DNA of 46,762 bases, taken from the NCBI GenBank assembly GCA_903923465.1, contig CAIXXP010000175.1, positions 1 to 46,762 on the forward strand. The letters run 5' to 3'. Below are positions 24,010 through 32,503 of this stretch, piece after piece. The DNA is from an uncultured Sphingomonadales bacterium (GTDB lineage: Bacteria; Pseudomonadota; Alphaproteobacteria; Sphingomonadales; Sphingomonadaceae). Position numbers and translations under genes: made by a program. The notes beneath the pieces are model-generated. The model was given only the letters and a program-made list of their open reading frames with translations. It ran no database searches and had not been told where the DNA came from. Every line of letters begins with the position of its first letter. The first letter of the stretch is position 1.

Positions 24010-25576
24010 GAGGGCCGGGGGGGCCGCTCATGCGGACGCGCGGGGTGAGCCACACCACCGCCGCGCCGAAGAACAGCACGCAGGCCGCCACCATGAAGGC
24101 GTGGTTGAGGGCAATGGTGATCGCCTCCTTGTCGACCAGCATCGAGATGTAGCCGCGTGCCTGTTCCGCCCCCATGCCCACACCGGCCAGCGCGGTCTGC
24201 GCCGCCTCCGGATGGATGCGCCCGGCCAGCATGACCCGCGAGGCGGTGGTGGCGTTGGTCCAGATGGTGAGCACCGTGGAGGTGGCAATGGCGATGGCCA
24301 TGGTGCGCATGAAATTCTGCAGGCCCGCCGCCGAAGCCACTTCCTCGGGCTTTACCGCGCCCATCGCCATGGTGGTGAGCGGGATGAACATGAAGGGAAT
24401 GCCCAGCCCTTGCGCGAACATCGGCCAGGCGAGCTGCCACATATCCGACCCGCTGAACCAGTGCATGCGGACGACCGCGGCAAGGCCCATCCATGCCGCG
24501 CCGCCGGAGACCATGATGCGCGTGTCGACCTTGGGCATGATCCGCGCGGCAATGGGAGACATGGTGACGGCGGCAAAGGCGTTCAGGCAGGTGACGAAGC
24601 CGGCCTGGGTGGCGCTGTAGCCGAGGGTGGCCTGAAGCCATTGCGGAATGACCACCACGCTGGAGAAAAACGCGCCGAAGCACAGCGCCAGCGTGATGAC
24701 CGTGGTGGTGAAGCCGCGATGGCGGAACACCTTGAGATCGACGATCGGGTGCTCGTCGGTGAGTTCCCAGATGACGAATATGCAGAAGGCAACAGCCGCG
24801 GTGACGCCCAGCGCGACGATTTCGGGATCGTTGAACCAGTCGCGGTCGCGGCCGAGATCCAGCATGATCTGCAGGCAGCCGATCCACAGCACCAGCAGGC
24901 CAAGGCCCACCTTGTCGATCGGCAGGCGGCGGGTTTCGGTTTCCACCGGGGTGAGCAGCAGGTAGCCGGCAAAGGTGATGGCCAGCGAGATGGGCACGTT
25001 GATCAGGAAGATCCAGTGCCAGGTGAGGTTGTCGCTGATGATGCCGCCGAGGATGGGGCCGAAGGCGGGGCCCAGCGTCATCGTCATCGCCCACAGGCCC
25101 ATGGCCATCGCCCGCTTTTCCGGCGGGAACACCCGCACCATCAGCGTTTGCGACATGGGCATGAGCGGACCGCCGCACAGGCCCTGGCCCACGCGGCAGA
25201 CGACGATCATGCCCAGCGATTGCGACATGCCGCAGAGCATCGAGAAAAAGCCGAAGCCCAGCATGGCCAGCAGGAACAGCCGCACCGCGCCGAAGCGCTG
25301 GGCCAGCCAGCCGGTGAGCGGGACGCTGATCGCCTCGGCCACGGCATAGGAGGTGATGATCCAGGTGCCCTGATCGAGCGAGGCGCCGACGTCGCCGGAG
25401 ATATGCGGCACCGAGACATTGGCGATGGTGAGATCGAGCACCACCATGAAATTGCTGAGCGCCAGCACAAAGCCGCACAGCGCCCGCTTTGACGGCGCGA
25501 TGGAGCGGTAGGGATGCTCCGGATCGACCGGCGCCCGCGCCGCGGGGGTATGTCGGGAGGACTGTTGTGCGGACAC
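23999..25576 (-). CDS. EmrB/QacA-type MFS drug exporter (DHA2)
   Basis: This 525-residue inner-membrane protein has the 14-helix DHA2 pattern: the first helix with LSNFMVVLDLTIANVSVPHI, motif A region GWLAQRFGAVR, and motif C region MTLGPAFGPILGG. It should be the proton-driven pump of a tripartite multidrug efflux system. The GTG at 25576 lies eight bases after the stop of the adaptor gene, so it is the last gene of the operon NodT-EmrA-EmrB. The tail is Pro/Gly-rich (SGPPGPPGH) and falls in a small tandem repeat. Confidence 0.93.
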   Translation of the reverse strand: MSAQQSSRHTPAARAPVDPEHPYRSIAPSKRALCGFVLALSNFMVVLDLTIANVSVPHISGDVGASLDQGTWIITSYAVAEAISVPLTGWLAQRFGAVRLFLLAMLGFGFFSMLCGMSQSLGMIVVCRVGQGLCGGPLMPMSQTLMVRVFPPEKRAMAMGLWAMTMTLGPAFGPILGGIISDNLTWHWIFLINVPISLAITFAGYLLLTPVETETRRLPIDKVGLGLLVLWIGCLQIMLDLGRDRDWFNDPEIVALGVTAAVAFCIFVIWELTDEHPIVDLKVFRHRGFTTTVITLALCFGAFFSSVVVIPQWLQATLGYSATQAGFVTCLNAFAAVTMSPIAARIMPKVDTRIMVSGGAAWMGLAAVVRMHWFSGSDMWQLAWPMFAQGLGIPFMFIPLTTMAMGAVKPEEVASAAGLQNFMRTMAIAIATSTVLTIWTNATTASRVMLAGRIHPEAAQTALAGVGMGAEQARGYISMLVDKEAITIALNHAFMVAACVLFFGAAVVWLTPRVRMSGPPGPPGH

Positions 25577-25584
25577 GGCCGGGC

Positions 25585-26685
25585 TCAGTTGGCGCTGATG
25601 TCGATGGTCGCCTCGGTCGACAGGCCGACGCGCAGCGGGTGCTCGGCCAGTTCCTTCGGATCGAGCTGGATGCGCACCGGCAGGCGCTGCACCACCTTGA
25701 TCCAGTTGCCGGTGGCGTTCTGGGCCGGGATGATCGAGCTGGCGGCTCCGGTGGCGCCGGCAATGCCGACGACCTTGCCGTGGAAGGTGAAATCGCTGCC
25801 ATAGAGGTCGGCGGTGACCTCTGCGGGCATACCGGGGCGGACGCGGCGCAGCTGGCGTTCCTTGAAGTTCGCCTCGACATAGACCTGGCCGACGGGGACG
25901 ATGGTCATGACCGGCACGCCCTGCGCGACGCGCTGGCCCACCTGCACGCGGCGCTGGCTGACGACGCCATCCATCGGTGCGCGGATGGTCATGCGGTCCA
26001 GCTCCAGTCGGGCGGAATCGAGGCGGGCGCGGGCGGCGGCGACGCCGGGGTCGGTCTCTTCGGTGAGGCCGCTGGTGAGGGCGGTGTTGGCGGCGTATTC
26101 GCCCTTGGCCGAATTGCGGGTGGACTGGGCCTGCGACAGGGCCGCTTTGGCGGTGGCATAGTCGCGCCGGGCATTGGTCAGCTCCTCGCCGGAGACGCCG
26201 CCCGAGGCGGCCAGCGATTCGCGGCGGGCAAGATCGATGCGGGCGGCGTCCGCCTTGGCCTGCGCCTGGGCGATGTCGTCGCCGCGGGCGGAGAGCTGGG
26301 CGTTGAGCGCGGCGCCGGTGGCCACGGTCTGGCGGAAGCGGCGGCGGGCCTCGCCCAGATCGGCCTGGGCCTGGGCATAGGCGATCTTCGCGTCGGTGGG
26401 GTCCAGCTCGACCAGCACGGTGCCGGCCTTGACCAACTGGGTGTCATTGACATGCACCGCCAGCACCGTGGCCGAGGTGAGCGGGGTGACCTGCCCGCTT
26501 TCGGCATCGACATAGGCATCGTCGGTGGAGACGTAGTTGCGGCCGACGATCATGTACCACGCCAGCCACACCACCACGAGCACCACCACGGCCATGGCCA
26601 GCCGCGTGAGCCACAGACGACGCGCGGCCCCCCGCTCGGTGGCGGCGTCTTCGCTGGAGGCGGGCAGGGCGGCGGTGTCGGTCAT
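25585..26685 (-). CDS. EmrA/HlyD-type periplasmic adaptor
   Basis: This 366-residue membrane-fusion protein has one N-terminal membrane segment (about 25-45), then the lipoyl half VSTDDAYVDAESGQVTPLTS. A long Ala/Gln-rich coiled-coil hairpin (about 95-215) and the second lipoyl half TIRAPMDGVVSQRRVQVGQ follow, with a beta-barrel at the end. It links the inner-membrane pump to the outer-membrane channel. Its ATG overlaps the stop of the NodT gene by four bases (ATGA). Confidence 0.94.
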   Translation of the reverse strand: MTDTAALPASSEDAATERGAARRLWLTRLAMAVVVLVVVWLAWYMIVGRNYVSTDDAYVDAESGQVTPLTSATVLAVHVNDTQLVKAGTVLVELDPTDAKIAYAQAQADLGEARRRFRQTVATGAALNAQLSARGDDIAQAQAKADAARIDLARRESLAASGGVSGEELTNARRDYATAKAALSQAQSTRNSAKGEYAANTALTSGLTEETDPGVAAARARLDSARLELDRMTIRAPMDGVVSQRRVQVGQRVAQGVPVMTIVPVGQVYVEANFKERQLRRVRPGMPAEVTADLYGSDFTFHGKVVGIAGATGAASSIIPAQNATGNWIKVVQRLPVRIQLDPKELAEHPLRVGLSTEATIDISAN

Positions 26686-28241
26686 GGGTTGAGTCCTTGG
26701 GGGGCAGCGGCGCCATAGGGCTTATTGGTGGCGGGGGCGGCGTAGCCACCGCCCAGCGCGCGGATAAGGGCGACATCGGCCTGACGCGCGGCGGTATCGG
26801 CCGCACTGCGCGCGGCGCTGGCGGCCAGCAGGCGGTCCTGACTGGCGAGCACGTCTAGCCGGGTGGAGAGGCCGGCCTTGAAGCGGGCGCCGGCAAGATT
26901 GTAGGCGTCGGCACTGGCGGCCTCGGCAGCGGCGGTGTTGTCGCGCTGGCGGATGGCGGCGGCGCGGGTGGTGACCGCGTCGGCCAGTTGCTGGTAGGCG
27001 CCGACGACGGTGCGGTTGTAATCGGCCACGGCGAGATCGTAATCCGCCCGGGCGCCGCGATAGAGCCCGCGCAATTCGCCGCCGTGGAAGATCGGCAGGG
27101 TGAGCGCGGGGCCGACGGTGCCGAAGGTGGAGCCGGGGGTGAGCAGTTGCCCGAGGCCCAGCGACTGATAGCCGGCGAGGCCCTGAAGGGTGATGGCCGG
27201 GAAGAAATCGGCGTGGGCAACCTGGACGCGGGCGGCGGCGGCAAGGGCGCGGGCGCGGGCGGCGGCGATGTCGGCGCGGCGGCCGAGCAGATCGCTGGTG
27301 ACATCCGCCGGCAGGCCGCGATCGCCGACGGGCGCGAGGGCGGGGGCGGCGATGGCGAGGCCGCGATCGGGCCCGGCGCCCATCAGCGCGGCAAGCTGGT
27401 TGCGGCGGGTGGCGACCTGCGCCTGGGCGGCGGCGAGATCGGCGCGGGCGGAGGCGGCATCGGCGCGGGCCATGGCGACACCGGCGCGATTTTCCAGCCC
27501 CTGCTGGAAGCGCTGGGTGACGAGGCTTTCCACATCCTCGCGGTTGGTGAGCGTGGCCTGGCGCACGCCCTGCGTCGCGATGTCATCGGCAAGGCCGACA
27601 TAGCTATCGGCGATGGCGGTGGCGAGGGCGAGGCGGGTGGCGCGGCTGTCGATTTCGGCGGCCAGCCCCTCGGCCCTTGCGGCGGAGAGGGCGGCGCGGT
27701 TGCGGCCCCACAGGTCGATATCCCAGCCGAGGGTGGCGGTGATCTGGCCCTCTGGCTTCCAGCCGTGGGGAATGATGAACTGGTATTGCGGGGGGATCCC
27801 CATGTTGTAGCTCTGCTTGGTGAGGCCCACGGTGGCCTTGCCATCGAGCGTGGGCAGCAGGGCGGCGCGGGCGACGCCGGTCATCGCGTTTGCCTTGGCC
27901 AGGCGCGCGGCGGCGGCGGCCATGTCGGGCGAGTGGGCGAGGGCCTCGTTGATCAACTGCGGCAATTGCGCGTCGCCATAGGACTGCCACCAGCCCTCAC
28001 CGGGCCATGCGGCCGGGGCGCCGGCCGGATTTTGGGCGGCCGGGGTGCCGGCCGGAGCTTGCGCGGCGGCGAGGCTCTGGCTGGCGGGCAGGGCGCCGAG
28101 GCCCCCGGGCGGAGGCGCGATGCCGGTGGGCGCCGCGGCACAGGCCGAGAGCAGCAGCAGGGCGGGTGTAGCCAGCCGCGCTGAGGACCGCGTGAGGGCG
28201 GCGGCCGGGCGGATAGGCTTATCGGGATAGCTGAAGGGCAT
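26682..28241 (-). CDS. NodT-type outer-membrane efflux lipoprotein
   Basis: This 519-residue protein is the outer-membrane channel of the efflux system. A lipobox (LLLSAC) places the lipidated Cys at 34. Two repeated efflux domains follow, with the usual ARAEGLAAEI, DVTSDLLGRRADIAAA and LTLPIFHGGELRG blocks. After the lipobox comes a Pro/Ala-rich stretch with PAGTPAAQNPAGAPAA repeats, atypical in length. I start it at the ATG 28241, which gives a proper signal peptide, although the ribosome-binding site there is poor. The gene is first in the operon and divergent from the TetR gene. Confidence 0.9.
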   Translation of the reverse strand: MPFSYPDKPIRPAAALTRSSARLATPALLLLSACAAAPTGIAPPPGGLGALPASQSLAAAQAPAGTPAAQNPAGAPAAWPGEGWWQSYGDAQLPQLINEALAHSPDMAAAAARLAKANAMTGVARAALLPTLDGKATVGLTKQSYNMGIPPQYQFIIPHGWKPEGQITATLGWDIDLWGRNRAALSAARAEGLAAEIDSRATRLALATAIADSYVGLADDIATQGVRQATLTNREDVESLVTQRFQQGLENRAGVAMARADAASARADLAAAQAQVATRRNQLAALMGAGPDRGLAIAAPALAPVGDRGLPADVTSDLLGRRADIAAARARALAAAARVQVAHADFFPAITLQGLAGYQSLGLGQLLTPGSTFGTVGPALTLPIFHGGELRGLYRGARADYDLAVADYNRTVVGAYQQLADAVTTRAAAIRQRDNTAAAEAASADAYNLAGARFKAGLSTRLDVLASQDRLLAASAARSAADTAARQADVALIRALGGGYAAPATNKPYGAAAPQGLNP

Positions 28242-28291
28242 AAAAAAGTGTACCACCAAGAATGGCCGGGCAATCGCCCGCCGCGCGTCTG

Positions 28292-28324
28292 TTGTCAATC
28301 GCAAAACTGTACTGTATCGTACGG
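28292..28324 (+). promoter_or_regulatory. TetR promoter with overlapping operator-like palindrome
   Basis: TTGTCA (28292-28297) and TATCGT (28315-28320) are 17 bases apart and fit a sigma-70 promoter eleven bases before the TetR ATG. GTAC-TGTATC-GTAC (about 28309-28322), within ACTGTACTGTATCGTACGG, covers the -10 box. This resembles operators of TtgR/AcrR-like repressors, so the TetR protein probably represses itself and the divergent efflux operon from here. Confidence 0.6.
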
Positions 28325-28330
28325 GAAATC

Positions 28331-28966
28331 ATGTTCGGCCAATTTACCGCCCCCTGCACCCGCCGCGAGGCTCGCCGCATCAGCCGCCGCGAGGCCATTC
28401 TGGACGTGGCGCAAGGATCGTTCATGGAATGCGGCTATGCGGGCACCACCATGTCGGGCATCGCGGCCATGCTGGGCGGATCCAAGGCCACGCTGTGGAG
28501 CTATTTCCCGTGCAAGGAGGTGCTGTTTGCCGCCGTGGTGGACCGGGCGAGCGACAGCGTGCGCGAGAACATGTCGCTGATCCTCAACCCGCAAGATGAC
28601 ATTGGCGTGACACTGGGGCGCTTTGCCCGCGAGTTTCTGCGCAAGGTGACTTCGCCCAGGGCGCTGGCGCTGAACCGGCTGGTGATTGGCGAGGTGGCGC
28701 GTTTTCCCGAGACCGGGCGGATCTTTCATGAGCGGGCCGTGGGGCGCACCCATGAGCTGCTGGCCGACTATATGGCCGCGGTGATGGAACGGGGGCTGCT
28801 GCGGCAGGCGGTGCCGCTGGTGGCGGCGCAGCAATTGCTGGGGCTGTGCTCCTCCGGATGCCACCACAAGCTGCTGTTGGGGGCGATCGGCACGGCCGAG
28901 CCTTCGGTGATCGAGGATGATGCCGAGCGGGCGGTGGCCACGTTTCTGCGCGCCTACACCGCCTGA
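28331..28966 (+). CDS. TetR/AcrR family repressor of the efflux operon
   Basis: This 211-residue regulator has an N-terminal DNA-binding domain (REAILDVAQGSFMECGYAGT, TMSGIAAMLGGSKATLWSYF) and a C-terminal drug-binding domain of the AcrR-like type. The ATG at 28331 (MFGQFTAP) is the best start; a longer frame from 28262 would run through its own promoter. It is divergent from the NodT-EmrA-EmrB operon with 89 bases between starts. Its stop codon lies inside a 36-bp tandem duplication. Confidence 0.92.
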   Translation: MFGQFTAPCTRREARRISRREAILDVAQGSFMECGYAGTTMSGIAAMLGGSKATLWSYFPCKEVLFAAVVDRASDSVRENMSLILNPQDDIGVTLGRFAREFLRKVTSPRALALNRLVIGEVARFPETGRIFHERAVGRTHELLADYMAAVMERGLLRQAVPLVAAQQLLGLCSSGCHHKLLLGAIGTAEPSVIEDDAERAVATFLRAYTA

Positions 28967-29032
28967 GCGGAGCGGGGGGCGGCCAAGGCTGGCGCCGCCT
29001 GAGCGGAGCGGGGGGCGGCCAAGGCTGGCGCC
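28961..29032 (+). repeat. 36-bp perfect tandem duplication across a stop codon
   Basis: Two identical 36-bp copies (28961-28996 and 28997-29032) begin GCCTGAGCGG, and a partial third (GCCTGAGG) follows. The TGA stop of the TetR gene (28964-28966) is in the first copy, so the gene end was duplicated into the gap downstream. Confidence 0.92.
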
Positions 29033-29088
29033 GCCTGAGGGGGCCGACGCGGCTATGGCGCCGGACGGGCACGCGGGCGGGCGGGGGT

Positions 29089-29991
29089 TCAACGGCATAC
29101 CGAGCGGACGAAGGCGGCGATGTCGGCCAGGGTGGGGGCCTCGCCGCGGAACGGTTTGGCGATGGCCTTGGCGATGGCGATGTGGCCGATGCGCGGGTAG
29201 GCCTTGAGGTCTGCCGGCACGCCGGCGGCGCGGAGTTTTGCGGCCAGGGCGAGGCTGTTGCGGGGGAGGACGACACTATCGGCATCGCCATAGGCGAGCA
29301 GGGCGGGCGGGGATTGCGGCGTGACCAGATTGACCGGCTGGGTCTCCGCCGGGCGGGGCCAGGCGCCGAAGGTCGCCTTGGTGACGGGAATGTCGAAGGG
29401 GGCGAAATCATAGGGACCGGCGAGGCCGACGAAGCCCCTGATGTGGCGGCGGGCCGCACCCAGCCACTGGCCATCCAGCGCCAGCATCGCCGCGATATAG
29501 GCGCCCGCCGAATGGCCGACCAGCACGATGCGGCTCGGGTCTCCGCCATAGTCTGCGGCATGGGCTGCGGCCCAGAGCACGGCGGCGGCGCCATCCTCGA
29601 CGAAGGCCGGGTAGGCGACGTGCGGCACGAGGCGGTAATCGGGGATGATGGTGACGAAGCCCTGCGCCGCCAGCGCGCGGCCGGCAAAGCCATAGCCCTG
29701 CCGGTTGCCGCTGGCCCAGGAGCCGCCGTAGAAAAACACCACCACCGGCAGATTTGCGCGCGGGGGGGCGCCGGCGGGGATGCGCGGGGCGTAGACATCG
29801 AGGCGGCGGCGGGGCCCCTCGCCATAGGGGATGGCGCCGGCCACCCGCACGCCGGCGCCGTCCTTGGGCACCAGCGTGTTGAAGATGGTGAGCACGGAGC
29901 AGGCTGATGTCGCGAACACCAGCCCGCCGAGGGTGAAGGCAGTGGCGAGGAGCCGCGCGCCGGCGCGACGGGAGCCGTGCCTAGCCGCCAT
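29089..29991 (-). CDS. Exported alpha/beta hydrolase (HSL-like esterase)
   Basis: This 300-residue esterase of the carboxylesterase/HSL type has an N-terminal signal with a weak lipobox (FATSAC, Cys31). The oxyanion segment VVFFYGGSWASG, the nucleophile GHSAGAY, and later YGDADSVV (Asp) and RIGHIAIA (His) complete the triad. It probably acts in the periplasm or envelope. It overlaps the peroxiredoxin gene by 11 bases and is the last gene of a run of six minus-strand genes that starts with the COG2907 flavoprotein, so lipid ester turnover under oxidative stress is a reasonable guess. Confidence 0.88.
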   Translation of the reverse strand: MAARHGSRRAGARLLATAFTLGGLVFATSACSVLTIFNTLVPKDGAGVRVAGAIPYGEGPRRRLDVYAPRIPAGAPPRANLPVVVFFYGGSWASGNRQGYGFAGRALAAQGFVTIIPDYRLVPHVAYPAFVEDGAAAVLWAAAHAADYGGDPSRIVLVGHSAGAYIAAMLALDGQWLGAARRHIRGFVGLAGPYDFAPFDIPVTKATFGAWPRPAETQPVNLVTPQSPPALLAYGDADSVVLPRNSLALAAKLRAAGVPADLKAYPRIGHIAIAKAIAKPFRGEAPTLADIAAFVRSVCR

Positions 29992-30526
29992 GCCTGGCGC
30001 GCCATTCCTTCACGGCCGCCAGCGTCTTTTCGACATGGCCGGCGGGATCCAGCGCGGAATAGACGAAGAGGATCTTGCCATCGGGGGCGATGACGAAGGA
30101 GGTGCGGTTCGAGATGCCCATAAGCGGCAGCTTGACGTCGTAGTCATCGATGAGCTTGCCATCGGCCGAGGCGACCGCGAATTTGTTGCGGCATTCCGAG
30201 ACCGAAAAGCGGTTGAGCTTGTCGATGGGATCCTTCGAGACGCCGATGACCGTGGCGCCGAGGCGGGTGAATTCGGCGGTGGCCTCGGCGAAATCATGCG
30301 CTTCGATGGTGCAGCCCTTGGTGAAGGCGGCGGGGTAGAAATAGAGCACCACCGGCCCCTTCGCCAGCGCGGCGGCGAGGTCGAAGTGGAAGGGCTTGCC
30401 GGCCAGGGTGGCCTCGGTGGCGAATTCCGGCGCGTGGGCGCCGACGGGCAGGGCGGCCAGCGCCGGAGCGCTGGCGCCGAGGAGGAGACCGGCCGCGATG
30501 GCCGCCGTGATTCTGACGCGTTGCAT
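29981..30526 (-). CDS. Exported peroxiredoxin (BCP/AhpC-TSA type)
   Basis: This 181-residue thiol peroxidase has a signal peptide (cleavage near ALA, about 24). The thioredoxin-like fold carries the peroxidatic Cys72 in FTKGCTIEA and a second Cys112 (SECRNKF) that could be the resolving one. BCP-type enzymes reduce hydroperoxides including lipid peroxides; export to the periplasm is less common. It begins 20 bases after the DUF6134 gene and overlaps the esterase gene, so all three are probably on the RpoE-controlled transcript. Confidence 0.9.
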   Translation of the reverse strand: MQRVRITAAIAAGLLLGASAPALAALPVGAHAPEFATEATLAGKPFHFDLAAALAKGPVVLYFYPAAFTKGCTIEAHDFAEATAEFTRLGATVIGVSKDPIDKLNRFSVSECRNKFAVASADGKLIDDYDVKLPLMGISNRTSFVIAPDGKILFVYSALDPAGHVEKTLAAVKEWRARHGG

Positions 30527-30546
30527 TCTGCTCTCCTGAAATGGGG

Positions 30547-31251
30547 TTAGGAATCCTGACGTTCGTAGCGCACCAGCGAGCCATCATGCGCGGCAAAGCG
30601 CAGCCCCGCCCAGGTGGCGCTTGGCTCATACCACGTATCGAGCCGGACATCGCCTGTCAGCGCGAAGTGGCTGGCGCGCAGGATCTTGCCCGAGGCGGTG
30701 GGGATCTGGTCGGGCCCGAGCGGGGCGACACGGGGGTGCATCAGGCGGCCATCCTGCGTGTTGATGAAGGGGGCGGCCAGCATCGCGCGGTTCCAGTGGT
30801 TAGCCGGCAGGGCATCGGGCGGGGCGAGGTAGCGGCTGGCCTTGCTGCCCTCCACCGCGAAGCCTTCGGGGGTGCGGCGACCCGAGACGCGGTAGCGGGT
30901 GCCATCATCATTGGTGGTGGAATCGATGGCGGCGAGCTGGTCGCCCTGCCAGACCTCGCTGCCGCGATGGTGGTAGCGGTAGAGGGTGATCGGGCCGAAG
31001 CGCAGGGCGAGATCGACGGCGATGAGCACTCTCAGCATGTCGCCGGTGGTGGTGAAGCTGATGGTGTGGGTGCCCAGCTTCGTGCCGTTGCGCACCACGG
31101 CGAAGGACAGGCGGCCGCCGGGCGGTATCGGCAGCCGGGAGGGCAGCGGCGCCGGGGTGGGCGCGGCGCGGAGCAGGCGCGGCATGGCGACCAGCGCCGC
31201 GCCGCCCATGGCCAGAACCGTCTCCCCCAGAACCGCACGCCGGTCGGGCAT
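30547..31251 (-). CDS. DUF6134 family exported protein
   Basis: This 234-residue protein starts with a twin-Arg-like N-terminus (MPDRRAVLGE) and a hydrophobic segment ending near LLRAAP, so it is exported. The body (VVRNGTKLGTHTISF, then LYRYHHRGSEVWQGDQL and STTNDDGTRYRV) matches DUF6134, whose function is not known. The family is often found beside COG2907, DUF1365 and CFA genes. It starts three bases after the methyltransferase stop and precedes the peroxiredoxin gene. Confidence 0.82.
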   Translation of the reverse strand: MPDRRAVLGETVLAMGGAALVAMPRLLRAAPTPAPLPSRLPIPPGGRLSFAVVRNGTKLGTHTISFTTTGDMLRVLIAVDLALRFGPITLYRYHHRGSEVWQGDQLAAIDSTTNDDGTRYRVSGRRTPEGFAVEGSKASRYLAPPDALPANHWNRAMLAAPFINTQDGRLMHPRVAPLGPDQIPTASGKILRASHFALTGDVRLDTWYEPSATWAGLRFAAHDGSLVRYERQDS

Positions 31252-31254
31252 TGG

Positions 31255-32502
31255 TCAACCCTCCAGCACGTAGAAGCCGACATCCGTGGCGCGGGTGCGG
31301 AAGCCGGCTTCGCAATAGCTGAGGTAATAGTGCCACATGCGGCGGAAACGCTCGTCGAAGCCCTGGGTTGCGATGGCGGGCCAGGCGGCGGCGAACCGCT
31401 GGCGCCAATGGGCGAGCGTGTCGGCATAGCCATCGGGGAAATGGTGGGTGGCGAGCAGGGCGAGGCCGGCCTTGCGCGCCTGCTCGGCGATGATGCGCGG
31501 GGTGGGCAGCATGCCGCCGGGGAAGACGAAGTGCTGGATGAAATCGGTATCGCGGCGATAGCTGTCGAAGCGGTCCTCGGCGATGGTGATGACTTGCAGC
31601 ACGGCCCGGCCGCCGGGGCGCAGGCGGGCGCGCAGCGCCGCGAAATAGGTGGGCCAATAGGCTTCGCCGACCGCCTCCAGCATTTCGATGGAGACGATGC
31701 GGTCGAACTGGCCGGTGGCGTCGCGGTAGTCTTCGAGGCGCAGGTCGACGCGGTCGGCGAGGCCCTGCTGGCGGGCGGCATCCCGCGCGAAGGCCAGTTG
31801 CTCGCGCGAGAGGGTGAGGCCGGTGACATGGGCGCCGGTCTGGGCGATGCGGGCGGCCAGGGCGCCCCAGCCGCAGCCGATTTCCAGCACGCGCTGGCCG
31901 GGCAGCACATCGAGCAGATCGACGATGCGCGACAGTTTGGCTGCTTGCGCCGCCTCGAGCGAGGTGCCGGGGGGCAGGGCGCAGGCGGCGGAATAGGTCA
32001 TGCTTTCGTCGAGCCACAGGCGGTAGAAATCATTGCCGAGATCGTAGTGGAACTCGATGTTGCGGCGGCTGCCCGCGCGCGAATTGCTGCGCAGCATGTG
32101 GCGCAGGCGGCTGGCCACGCGCATGGGGACGAAGCCGTCGATGATCGCATCGAAGGCGCGGATGTTTTCGGCGACCAGCGCGATGAGGGCGGTGAGGTCG
32201 GGGCTGGTCCAGTCGCCATCGATATAGGCCTGGGCGAAGCCGATGTCGCCGCCGGTGGCCAGGCGGCGCAGGGCGCGCCAGCGGTGGATGTGCAGCAGGG
32301 CGGCGGGGCCGGGCTGGGGGGCCGTGTGTTCGACGCGGGCGCCATCGGGGGTGAGGATGGTGATCTGGCCGCGTTCCAGCAGGGCGGCGATGCGTGCGAG
32401 CCAGCCCAGCCGCCAGCCCAGCCGCCAGCCGCGGGGCCGGATGCCGCGGCGGGTGCTGCCGGGGGTGGGCGCCTCCATGCTGGCCACGGCCGCCAGGGGC
32501 AT
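31255..32502 (-). CDS. CFA synthase-like SAM methyltransferase (COG2230)
   Basis: This protein should add a methylene or methyl group from SAM to the double bond of membrane fatty acids. It has the phospholipid-binding N-terminal domain and the SAM motif VLEIGCGWGALAARIA. MLEAVGEAYW corresponds to the Glu of FEHVG in CFA synthase, and the end reads YCEAGFRTRATDVGFYVL. In MTYSAACAL the Cys of the E. coli motif (MQYSCGYW) is shifted or missing. I choose the ATG at 32502, one base after the DUF1365 stop (415 residues). The frame stays open to an ATG at 32682, but that extension is only translated tandem repeats overlapping DUF1365 by 179 bases. A short 12-bp repeat (WRLGWRLG) remains near the N-terminus. 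Confidence 0.88.
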   Translation of the reverse strand: MPLAAVASMEAPTPGSTRRGIRPRGWRLGWRLGWLARIAALLERGQITILTPDGARVEHTAPQPGPAALLHIHRWRALRRLATGGDIGFAQAYIDGDWTSPDLTALIALVAENIRAFDAIIDGFVPMRVASRLRHMLRSNSRAGSRRNIEFHYDLGNDFYRLWLDESMTYSAACALPPGTSLEAAQAAKLSRIVDLLDVLPGQRVLEIGCGWGALAARIAQTGAHVTGLTLSREQLAFARDAARQQGLADRVDLRLEDYRDATGQFDRIVSIEMLEAVGEAYWPTYFAALRARLRPGGRAVLQVITIAEDRFDSYRRDTDFIQHFVFPGGMLPTPRIIAEQARKAGLALLATHHFPDGYADTLAHWRQRFAAAWPAIATQGFDERFRRMWHYYLSYCEAGFRTRATDVGFYVLEG

Positions 32503-32503
32503 C

